Positions 54,581-64,000 of a stretch of 64,000 nucleotides of DNA are shown one piece after another. A model generated the notes under the pieces. That model saw only the letters and a list, made by a program, of their open reading frames with translations. It did not search any database and was not told the DNA's origin. The stretch is from Dactylellina haptotyla (Eukaryota > Ascomycota > Orbiliomycetes > Orbiliales > Orbiliaceae): assembly GCA_031310005.1 (NCBI GenBank), contig CM062384.1, positions 3,038,001 to 3,102,000 on the forward strand, written 5' to 3'. Made by a program: the position numbers and the translations under genes. The stretch's first letter is position 1, and each line of letters starts with the position of its first letter.

Positions 54581-57500
54581 TTAGTATATGACCCGGACAG
54601 AAGATTCAATGAAATCCGAGGCTTCCTGCACGATGTATCTCAGCAAAGCCTCCACATCCTCTCTATCGATTATTAAATGCAACGCCCCACCCGTGTCTTT
54701 CCCATGCCTATTCTTTATCGTAACGCCAGTCATCCGCCCACCCCCTTCTTCCCCCCTCTCAAAAAAATATGCTTTGACAACTAACCCAACCGCCACAAGC
54801 ACAAACATCTTATCTTCACGCTTCGATCTACACATCTCTAGCATCTGCCCGTTCGCGATCTCATCATGCCCTCTTTCTTCCGTCCAAGCAAATGCTTGCG
54901 CTACAATCGCATCCGGTCCGTTGTATACCTCGCCGTCTTCGTTGATATATCTATGCACCCTCACCTGCGGCTGGTTCCAATCACTTGCAAGGGAGTCACG
55001 AAGTCTATTTACCGTCGTGCCGACGTTTAAATAAAAGTGCACCACACGCATGAGGTTCAAAATTGGCGGGAAATTCCTGCCATGTGAAACTGTAGTGCGG
55101 TGGTATTCGTCAAGGTAGAAGCCAAGGATGGTTGAGTCGTAATGGTTTGAGATTTCAGCGGTTGTCTGCGGGAATTGAGATTTGATTTTCGGCCTTAACG
55201 GTGGTGTTTTTAGGGAAAGTTCTGTTTCGGTCATCAAGTAGTCATATTCTTTGTCGTAGTCCCATCGTAAGGTTGACTATTATGAAGTAATTATGTAAAG
55301 GTTAGTGAGGATACTCGAGAGGGGATGGGAAGCCAACGGGACACAGACGTTAGGGTGAACTTCGAGGGTGCCTCCGATTTTATACTTCAAGGATACGTGT
55401 CCTACACGATTGGAGCTTAAAATACCCCATGTGATTGAATTGCCCTTGCTTGTCGTGATTTGTAAACTCGCTAGCGAAGCTTCTAAACTCTGCCGTGTAG
55501 AGAATGAAAGTGATGGAATTGTGTGCGTATCCCACTCTATCTTTGTCAGTTGCTCTGATTCTCCTAGTACAAGCTTCTCCGGTAGAGCCACCGAGTTTCC
55601 GATACTACCAACTAGGTGTGGCAACATTGCTTCGTTATCCCCTTGTTGATATTCCAGTAGTAGCCCGGTTAGTCGAAAGCGAGGGTAATTGGTACAATAG
55701 CAGGTGATTTTCCGGCAGGGATGTAAAGGCGCTGTGCTGCTGTATATTGTTCCTTTCAATACCGCTGTTGTGGGAATACCTGGGTTCGAGGTATGCAGTA
55801 GCGTATTCGTAGGCCGTGGCTGATCCTGAGCAGGTGCGGACAAGATGCCAAAATAACCTAAACACAGCTCCGACTGCATCTTAGTAGCTTAGGAATCAGC
55901 ATTGACAGCGAATATTGCAAGGAGTTACGAATACCTGGTGTACCTTATCAAAATCTCCATAGAAGCCGGTGATCTTATGGCCTCGTGGTATCTGTACGGG
56001 CCACGAAGATACTTGACGGTTATTCAAGTGTGTTCTGAGTGATAAGTGCCCTTCCCGACCCCAATTGGTGGTAAACTAATACACACGTATTAGTTTTCGT
56101 CGACCCCAAGTTTCGTGGATCAGCCATCGCGAATGTATACATACTTTTAGCCCAACGAGAACACTAAATTCTTCTCCTGCTATTACCTCTACGGATTCTA
56201 TATACTCTCCCGCCTCCCCGTTGACCAGAAAATCAACGACAGAGCCATAACTGGACACATCCCCCATTGATAACGGTGGATTTGCCGCCTCGTCTTCAAA
56301 ATGGACAGTGATGCCGGCGAGCGCACTGTCTCCCAATGTACTCCACCCTGTTACTCGCTTTACTTTCCGGCCGTCGAAGGATATCACTTCGCATGGGCGA
56401 AGTTTCTCGCATTCCCATGTGTCCCGACCGCCGTAGCCAGCACCAAGGGTGGAAGGGATATGTTTTGGTATCGTCGGGGTCCAGGATACCATTTGCAGTT
56501 GGCGCTCTAGATCGTCGAGTTCGTCTTGGGGGATTATATCGTCCATGTGGAATGTTATAATTGTTATTTTCGTGGCCTTGGCTCAGAACATGCTAGTCAG
56601 CTTCGCTACATCAATATTATAGATAGAAATGTATTGATAGAACTTACGTCGAGTTTGGCAGATACTCGGATCTGACGAGCGCGTTTGTTTGACGGTCGTA
56701 AAGTTCTTCTCGTGATGGCAATTTTATCTCTACCTAAAGTAGGGGGCTTTCCCTCTTTCCAGTTGTACTCGTCCTTCAGTTTCGACAACGACACATCGAC
56801 TAATCCATACTGCGACGTAGCAACACTTAGAAATTCCATATCGATAGTTTTTAGAGCCCGCGTCTTGCCGGTCAAATACCCAACTTGCTGATCAGAGGGT
56901 AGCAGCTGGATACCGCTGATGTATTGCATATCCCCTGCCCCGGTGTAATGTAGTACGATTTCCTCCGTCGGTACCGTAGAAGTCTCGCCTGAAAGCAGCG
57001 CGAAAGTGCCAAAGAACTCGTAATCGCGCCACTGGCCGAAGTCGTAGCCGCGGCTTTCTGACCACGCGGTGAAGCTGTTCGGCATGTCCGGCCATCCGGG
57101 GTTAATGAGAAGATCGCGTTCCTCGTAGAAATCGACCGGTGTTAGATTTGTAGGTTCGGAGTTCACAGTATCCACAACGAGGAAGGATATATCTCTGCAA
57201 ATTTTCCAGATGCGGTGGCGGTTTTGGAGATGGCCCGTGGAAAGAAATTGCCTTTTGGCGACTTGTAGGAGATGATACCAGCTGTATTGAGAAGAGAGGG
57301 ATGAGGAGTTGGAAAAATTGAGATATCCGAAGTCAGTAGTTGTAGTGGGGAGAGTGAATTTTTTCCAGTAGTAGTCTGGGAAGGCGGCTCTATAGGTGGA
57401 AGGAATACATTTGATGTTGTGGATGTCGGTCGGGTCTAGCTCATTGAATATCCTAAGCCGTATTTCAGCAGGGAGAGGGAGGAAGTCAGGTAGTAGAAAG

Positions 57501-58184
57501 GGTTCGTAGGTTGTCGATTCAAGGAGAGGTGATATGTCAGCAAGCGGGTCGTCTTCGGCGAATGAGAATTCGAGGGGAAGCTGCCAGTAATCTGAAGGTT
57601 GATACCGGGCGAGACCGTAGTACTCATGCGGCCAGAATAGTTTGTATTCTGAATAGGCTGTATTATCGAGGATTTTATAAAGTTCCTTATGTAATTCCTT
57701 TTCGGAGACGGTGCCGGCAGCGGCAGCCTGGAGCATGAAGTTGAGTATTGACCAGCAAGACTCGTGGATGGGATATCCGTGTGGATTATTCGTTTCGGCG
57801 AGACTTGTATTGCGAAAGACTGACATGCCGGCATGCCGGCTGAACTTGTTGGCTTCATGATCAAAATGGCCAGCGATAGGTAGCCCACGAGAGGCCGGTT
57901 GGAGCACAGAAGGGAGTAAGAGAATCTCTCGGTCCTCTCCTTCCTCACGTGTTTTAGGTGCCTCCGATGAAGATATCGATGTTACTGGCGCATGTTAGAG
58001 ATATATATATGAAACTAAGTAAAATACAAATAGTTCAATGCGCATTTTAGGAAATGAACGGGATCGATAAAAACTTACAGAAGATAGCATTTTGAAGCCA
58101 TCGTGTTTTAGAGGCTCTCCATTTGTCGAAATAGGGTATGTGAACCCCACAGACGGAGCAGTAAACTACATGGTCTTCCACCAT
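54581..58184 (-). CDS. large F-box protein with DUF7600-like and beta-rich repeats
   Basis: Model: 58184..58079, 57984..56648, 56576..56145, 56075..55935, 55873..55349, 55276..54581, 1078 aa; every junction is in phase. It opens with a small Cys pair (VVYCSVCGVHIPYFDKWRAS), as in fungal F-box/DUF7600 proteins. Then comes GYPIHESCWSILNFML and an F-box PDFLPLPAEIRLRIFNELDP (about 185-225). LQNRHRIWKICRDISFLVVD and GYLTGKTRALKTIDMEFLSV are DUF7600-like. Beta-rich units follow: VISFDGRKVKRVTGWSTLGD, TNWGREGHLSLRTHLNN, IPRGHKITGFYGDFDKVHQ, YPRFRLTGLLLEYQQGDNEA. These resemble the jacalin-like or sugar-binding repeats such fungal proteins carry. It is probably an SCF adaptor with a ligand-binding tail. 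The last exon (DYDKEYDYLMTETE onward) is less conserved. Confidence 0.83.
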
Positions 58185-59205
58185 GGTTGATCTATATTTA
58201 AAAATTGACTAATAAAGCGGCACGCTATAAAGACCACTTACGGCATCACTCAGGGGGAAGATTCGGGTATTTTATACACGCGTAGACCCCGCCCGCTATC
58301 AGAGCGCGCTGTCATATATGCATATCGGAATAATATGATAAATGATAAAGTTGGCGAGAACAATCCCTGTCTTTGCAGCTTTTGTGGTTGCCATGATTTT
58401 GAAATATTCAGCCTCATCCGGAGTGCTGCGCGCTGCTTACACGGCAATTCTGCCTGGGCTGAAGCGTGAATCACCTTGGGAAGTGACTAAAGTCGGACCC
58501 ACCAGGCCTGATATCTGACGATGACCAAGCGATTAAATTGGTTTTGATTCTGTCATTCCCGCCCACCCGCAATTAATTATATCAGAGACACATATTGAGA
58601 GCCGCACTACCTACCGACGAAGCACCAGACCATTGGACGGGGCCAGGGAAGCAAGCTGAGGGTGAGAACAGGCCTGCCTTGGTCGTCGGTGGGTCGCGAG
58701 AGCGTCAGCTTACCGGCAAACTGAGCAGCCGCGCAGGGGAGTCGGATGTGTTGAGGATGGGCTGTTCGTTACACACGATTTGCGTTGACCGTGTTGCAAT
58801 CGGATAGGGACACAATCTACCGCAAATTGGCTGCCCAAAAAGTGTATATCCGGTCCCTCGGCGATAAGCCAGCCCACTAAAACGCGGGCGGCTTGGCGGG
58901 TCGAAATTTCGAGTTAGGAAAGACCCCAAAGAACCCTGTTCCAAAAGGTAGTGCCAAAAAGGCGAAACCGATGAAAAAAAAAAAAAAAAAAAAATAGAGA
59001 AGAGACAAAAAAATATTTTTGCAACACTAACGAAGAACGACCTGCTGTTGCTGCTCACAAAGAGGCCGCCGTTGCTACTGCTACTTCTACCCATCTCCTC
59101 TCCACCACTCTCCTCCTCTTCCTTTCTCCTTCATTCATCTTCTTCTCTTGTATTCTATACCCTCTTAAAAAATAAAAATTTATACCTTCATCCTTATCCT
59201 TCAAG
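58185..59205. promoter_or_regulatory. divergent promoter region between the F-box gene and SSB
   Basis: 1 kb between opposed start codons. The SSB side contains an A21 tract at 58974-58994, then a pyrimidine-rich 5' UTR (CTCC/CTTC repeats, about 59,093-59,155) and an A-rich leader before the ATG, as usual for highly expressed fungal genes. No coding frame is supported. Confidence 0.6.
58974..58994. repeat. poly(A) tract, 21 nt
   Basis: An uninterrupted A21 run about 210 bp upstream of the SSB start. Such poly(dA:dT) tracts commonly exclude nucleosomes in strong fungal promoters, so it may be a promoter element. Confidence 0.85.
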
Positions 59206-59920
59206 ATGGAAGCTTACGACGGTGCCATTGGTATTGATCTGGGTATGGATCCTTGTATCAAAAAATTTTCTCTTCGATAGCCCCACTAACGTATGGTGAA
59301 TTTTTATAGGTACTACGTACTCCTGCGTCGCCGTCTACGAAGGCAACGGCGTCGAGATCAGTTAGTTCCCTCTCCTCAATCGATATAACATCCGCTCGTG
59401 CTCGTGTCTAACTAGTCCGAAATTGCAGTTGCCAACGAGCAGGGTAACCGTGTTACCCCATCCTTCGTCGGCTTCAACGAAGAAGAGCGATTGATCGGTG
59501 ATGCGGCCAAGAATCAGGCTGCCCTGAACCCCAGGAACACCGTCTTCGACGCTAAGCGTCTCATCGGTCGACGATTTGACGACCCCAGCGTCAAGAAGGA
59601 TGTCCAGACCTGGCCATTCAAGGTCATCGACGTTGACGGCAACCCATTCATCCAGGTACGCCTTCACAGGATTTAGTGATTTGTTATTTATAAAAATTCT
59701 TCCAATATATACTAACCCAATTGATCAGGTTGAATACCTGAAGGAGACCAAGACCTACTCCCCCCAGGAGATCTCGTCGATGGTCCTCGTCAAGATGAGA
59801 GAGATCGCTGAGGCCAAGTTGGCCAAGAGCGTTGAGAAGGCTGTCATCACCGTCCCAGCCTACTTCAACGACAACCAGAGACAGGCCACCAAGGATGCTG
59901 GTGCCATCGCTGGTTTGAAC

Positions 59921-59958
<38 letters not shown>

Positions 59959-61466
59959 CGCCTACGGTCTCGGTGCCGGAAAGAGCGAGAAGGAGAGGAA
60001 CGTCTTGATCTACGATCTCGGTGGTGGTACTTTCGATGTTTCCCTCCTCAACATCCAGGGTAAGCTCACATCTCTTGAACGATATGCTCCACAATTTAGT
60101 GCTAATTTTTTCTCACAGGTGGTGTTTTCACCGTCAAGGCTACCGCTGGTGACACCCATCTTGGTGGTCAGGATTTCGATACCGCTCTCTTGGACCACTT
60201 CAAGGCTGAGTTCAAGCGAAAGGCCAAGATCGATATCAGCGACGACCCGCGTGCTCTCCGACGTCTCAGATCCGCTTGCGAGCGTGCCAAGCGTACCCTG
60301 TCGTCTGTCACCACCACAAACGTCGAAATCGACAGCTTGTCTGGCGGTGAGGACTTCAACTCCACCATCACCCGTGCTCGTTTCGAGGACCTCAACGCTG
60401 CTCTGTTCAAGAGCACCATCGACCCTGTCGCTCAGGTCCTCAAGGATGCTGCCATCGAGAAGTCCAAGGTCGACGAGGTCGTCCTTGTCGGTGGTTCCAC
60501 CCGTATTCCAAAGGTCCAGAAGCTCCTCAGCGACTTCTTCGACGGAAAGAAGCTCGAGAAGGTACATACATTCTTATTTTTTCTCCTTTCTCTAATCTAA
60601 TTTCTGCGGGGCGAGCTAATTGGTATGAATTTTGTATAGAGCATCAACCCAGACGAGGCTGTCGCCCACGGTGCTGCTGTCCAGGCTGGTATCCTTTCCG
60701 GAAAGGCTACCTCCGAGGAGACCGCTGACCTCCTCTTGTTGGATGTCGTCCCACTTTCCCTCGGTGTTGCCATGGAGGGCAACATCTTCGCCCCAGTCGT
60801 GCCCCGTGGTCAGACCGTCCCAACCATGAAGAAGCGTACCTTCACCACCGTTGCCGACAACCAGACCACCGTCCAGTTCCCAGTCTACCAGGGTGAGCGT
60901 GTTAACTGCGAGGATAACACCTCCCTCGGCGAGTTCACCTTGGCCCCCATCCCACCGATGAAGGCTGGTGACGCCGTGCTCGAGGTTATCTTCGAGGTCG
61001 ACGTCAACGGTATCCTCAAGGTTACCGCCTCGGAGAAGTCCACTGGCCGCAGCGCCAACATTACCATCTCGAACGCTGTTGGCAAGCTCAGCACCACTGA
61101 GATCGAGAAGATGATCGAGGATGCCGAGAAGTTCAAGAACACCGATACTGAGTTCTCGGCGAAGCACGAGGCCAAGCAGAAGCTCGAGACTTACATCAGC
61201 CATCTCGAGGAGACCGTTGGAGACCTCGCTATGACCGGAAGAATAAAGCCCGGACAGCAGAAGAAGATCGAGGGCGAACTCAGCGCTGCGATGGAGAAGT
61301 TGGAGCTTCAGGAGAGCACTGCCGACGACTTCAGGAAGCAGGAGTTGGCTCTTAAGAGACTCCTCACCAAGGGTAAGCATTTCCCCAGATAAATTGATAC
61401 CCAGCAGCAATTACACTGAAATCATGCTAACTATATTTTTTCTCTATAGCCATGGCCTCCCGCTAA
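59206..61466 (+). CDS. SSB1: ribosome-associated Hsp70 chaperone, Ssb type
   Basis: Cytosolic Hsp70 that binds nascent chains at the ribosome with the RAC complex. Model: join(59206..59242, 59310..59360, 59429..59655, 59729..60059, 60119..60561, 60640..61372, 61450..61466), 612 aa, six introns, all phases closing. The three Hsp70 signatures are present: [37 protein letters not shown] and [17 protein letters not shown]. The substrate-binding domain ([40 protein letters not shown]) and helical lid follow. Ssb is favoured over Ssa by the length (about 613 aa), by [20 protein letters not shown], and by the absence of the EEVD tail; the protein ends LTKAMASR. Unusually, the last exon is 17 nt. Codon use is strongly C-ending, consistent with high expression. 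Confidence 0.96.
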
Positions 61467-63153
61467 ATAACTAGCATTGCGGGAACTCTGCATTCGTCTT
61501 GATATTTTTGTTTCGGTATAGACACGGTGCAAATGGGGAGAAGGGGGGGAAACCAAAAAGTAACCTTTTCTACCTATATATATAAAAAAGAAGAGAACGG
61601 GTGCCCGAGAGAACGAAAAAGAGAAGAAAGAGAGAGACTTCTTCATTCTGAAATGTAATATGAGAGATGACGAAAAGTTTCTTTTTTTTTGGAATCCAAA
61701 TATTTTTTTTTTCTTGTGTTTTACTTTTTCCTTTGTGTCACAACTACGAACTGAGGCCCGCCTGTCGTCCCTTTTTTCTCCATCTTTTCCTTTGTATAAA
61801 TTAAGATGTGCAATTTTCCCACGGGGTAATCATTTGTGTACCGGTGATTACCTACTTTCTTCATTAATTTTTTTTTTGAGACCAACCAAATAATCATCTT
61901 ACCTCTCAAATATTCCCCCTAACTAGTCTATACGATATACGTGATATTAGGTGAATAATATGAGCGGACGATTGGTGACAGGTAAGCACGCAAGACAGCT
62001 GTTACGTCCTTGAACAGGTGGGGGTTTTTCTCACGGCACGATGGCTTGGCCCGTGGGTGCTTCTCAGAGCTCGACTGGGAGGGCCCAAAGCAGCAGTGCG
62101 ATTCGGACCGGGAAAGCTTAACGCCCAGGCAGGGTTTAGACTCGTGGGGACCTGACATCGGAGACGGGAGGGCCTTTGAGACCAGATGGGCCTTTCATCG
62201 GCGTCTGTCTGACGGTCAGATTCATTATCGTTTCTTCTTCTTTCTTTACATGTACTTTCTTCATATATAGACTTTGTACCCTGCAATTGACATCGTGGAG
62301 CGGGCTCGAGTGAGGTCGGCTGGTGTTGTGCCGGTAGTTGGGCATCTGACGACAACAACAAGCACAAGCACAACTTCGATACGTTCAGCACATCCAACGA
62401 CATCACGACTGCTTCGTCCGGTTGAGGTCGTTGCTTCCATCTGGGCCGGTTTATAATTAACTGGAGATTGCACCGTCTAAATAGATAAAGATAGCCCCGC
62501 TTGTGCTCCGTGAAGCTGCCCGCAATATATCCCAAACGCAGCTGGGACACGGCCAAGCCCACTCGCCGGGGGGAGCTAGCTACACGAGCAGCAGCAAAGC
62601 AGGAGTGCTCTCAACAACCTCAGTCCGCTTCCTTTTGCGGGTTTCTCACCTCAGACGGCCTCCTTCCGCGCACAAACCCTCCTCCACCTCCACCACCATC
62701 ACCACGGCCATCGTTACCACCACCTCAACCGCCCCTCTCCGACCTCCATGTTTTTCTCCCACTCCTTCATCTCTCACAGCTTTCCAATCGAATTGACGGC
62801 CGTCCGATCTCTGTCCACGCAATACCCCAGTTACCAACCGAATACATCCGCAGATCCAATTCCTGCCCTTCCTTCCTGACCTCGAAATCACACAACAATA
62901 ATTAATATTAACCCCGAAGCCAGGGACTCGCTACCGAAGGAGTGCTCCCTGTCCTACCCTACCCGGTGATACCTTCCCACCGCAAACGCACATCGACGCC
63001 TCTCTCTCCCTCTCGCTCCACAACAAACGTCACTCCCTCCCACACGCACATAACCCCCCTGTAGGGCCCGAAAACCTGGTATAGCAGACGCCCCAGTGGC
63101 TCCTCCCTCCTGCTACCCCCCCACATCGGCGGAACAGCACGGGTACCACGACG
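61467..63153. other. SSB 3' UTR and long promoter/5' UTR of the next gene
   Basis: An AT-rich SSB 3' flank with T-runs near 61,681-61,715, then a mixed region, then a C-rich stretch with CCACC/CACCA repeats (about 62,683-62,745) and CTC-rich sequence up to the ATG at 63154. Frames at 62,501-62,905 are low-complexity Pro/Ser/Thr without domains. I treat them as UTR. Confidence 0.5.
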
Positions 63154-64000
63154 ATGCCGGAGCAGCAGCAGCACCAACCTTCAACCGAAGGCGGAGCTGG
63201 CGGATCTTCTTCTGCTGCTGCTGGAACCACTACCGACAGTAATAACACCGAGAACACGCCCGCGAATAACACTGCTACTGGGACCTCTGAGACACCGAAG
63301 GCGAGATCGAAGCCCAAGGCTGTAGTTGAGGAGGAGCCAGAACTCGATGACTTCGGGTTACCCGTGTTCAAACCCTCCGGGGTATCGTTACACTTTGATA
63401 GTTCGGACGGGGAGGAGGATGAAGTGCGCAGCGATGCTGGCAGGGACCGGAGGGATGATGAAGCTAGCTCGCGGACGACGGGCAGTCCTGTTAGAGAGGT
63501 GGAGGAGAAGGAGGACAGCGGGACATCAATTGGCGAGCGGATGATCGAGCGGATGTCGTTGGAGGTTCCCGTTGCCGCTGCTCCTGTTGCTGTTGATAGT
63601 GCGTCCTCGTCTGTGAATGAAGAGAAGGAGAAGGAGATGGACAAAGAAGAGCAGCTGCAGAATGCGGAGCCCATAGAAGAGGAGGCGAACGATGTCCCAA
63701 TGGATTCAACTGCAGCTCCTAGAAAGGTCGAAGCGCTTGTCATACATTTCGAGAATCGGGCTAGAGCTCACTCGGCGGCATCGCAAGCAGAATCTATCAG
63801 GCGGACGGATACACCCCCTCCCATGATGATAACTAAAGAGTTTACTCCATTGACGGTTGCCGCTGCTGCATCTACAGCCGAGAAACCTGATGAACGGATA
63901 GATACAGTCCCGGAGCCTAGGACCGAAGAATCTGATAAAACGATAGTTACTGCTCCCACATCTACAGCTGAAGAAGCTGCCAAGCCGGCGGATAAACCTC
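63154..64000 (+). CDS. acidic low-complexity protein, 5' part only
   Basis: An ATG at 63154 opens a frame with no stop through the window end (282 codons), so the gene continues to the right. The start MPEQQQHQPSTEGGAGG leads into Ala/Ser/Thr-rich sequence. There is one more ordered-looking motif (PELDDFGLPVFKPSGVSLHF then DSSDGEEDE), acidic/charged stretches (EKEKEMDKEEQLQNAEP) and a repeated motif of the ASTAEKPDE/TSTAEEAAKP type. It looks like a long disordered scaffold or cytoskeletal/regulatory protein. I recall DDFGLP-type motifs in uncharacterised fungal serine-rich proteins but cannot name this one. The long antisense frame (63030-63743) is its shadow. Confidence 0.7.
   Translation, partial: MPEQQQHQPSTEGGAGGSSSAAAGTTTDSNNTENTPANNTATGTSETPKARSKPKAVVEEEPELDDFGLPVFKPSGVSLHFDSSDGEEDEVRSDAGRDRRDDEASSRTTGSPVREVEEKEDSGTSIGERMIERMSLEVPVAAAPVAVDSASSSVNEEKEKEMDKEEQLQNAEPIEEEANDVPMDSTAAPRKVEALVIHFENRARAHSAASQAESIRRTDTPPPMMITKEFTPLTVAAAASTAEKPDERIDTVPEPRTEESDKTIVTAPTSTAEEAAKPADKP

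Noticed and set aside
62501-62905. Pro/Ser/Thr-rich forward frames upstream of the last gene
   Set aside because: Low-complexity CCACC/CACCA repeats give open frames by composition; more likely promoter or 5' UTR.
63030-63743. 237-codon Ser-rich reverse frame
   Set aside because: Complement of the acidic Ala/Glu-rich forward frame that starts at 63154; Ser-rich shadows are expected there.
1-64000. tRNA, rRNA, CRISPR array or intact transposon
   Set aside because: I looked for T-arm motifs (GGTTCGAATCC and its complement), regular repeat-spacer arrays, terminal repeats and transposase or reverse-transcriptase motifs, and found no convincing case by eye. A dedicated tRNA and repeat scan could still reveal small or decayed ones.

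Overview
The window is eukaryotic nuclear DNA, most likely from a filamentous ascomycete (Pezizomycotina). Genes on both strands carry short GT-AG introns (about 30-150 nt) and intergenic gaps are large. The gene set is typical of moulds: SLA1, STT3, an Ssb-type Hsp70, COP9 signalosome subunit 8, a LaeA-like methyltransferase, Clr5-ankyrin, F-box/DUF7600-like, CorA-like and CHAT proteins. An early-diverging class (Pezizomycetes or Orbiliomycetes) is my guess; I cannot prove it from this window. I found no rRNA, convincing tRNA, CRISPR array or intact transposable element.

Layout. 1-4.0 kb: no supported gene. 4.0-26.6 kb is mostly core cell biology: UTP23 (+), a LaeA-like methyltransferase (-), a 4.4-kb gene-poor gap, SLA1 (-), an F-box-like gene (-), a conserved unknown (+), COP9 subunit 8 (-) and STT3 (+). 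27.5-58.2 kb looks like an accessory block: F-box (+), Clr5-ankyrin (-), a HAL2-type nucleotidase (-), BTB (-), a Ser/Thr kinase with a STAND-like N-terminal helical region (+), a PfkB kinase that lacks its catalytic aspartate (+), a CorA-like two-helix membrane protein (-), a fused kinase-pseudokinase (+), a fungal protein of the kind often mislabelled GGPP synthetase (+), a TPR-CHAT caspase-like protein (-) and a 1078-aa F-box protein (-). 59.2-64 kb returns to core: SSB (+), then the open 5' end of a large acidic protein (+).

How the genes may fit together. UTP23 and SSB serve ribosome biogenesis and co-translational folding, STT3 does N-glycosylation, SLA1 works in endocytosis, and COP9 regulates cullin ligases. 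In the accessory block, several genes carry domains that fungi use in NLR-like, cell-death or non-self pathways (CHAT protease, STAND-type N-terminus on a kinase, kinase plus pseudokinase, ankyrin, CorA-like membrane protein). I propose 37.7-54.0 kb as a candidate signalling or defence neighbourhood. That is inference from architecture and proximity only.

Gene models were built by hand: I matched splice-site phases and protein continuity, and I give exon coordinates where I could fix them.
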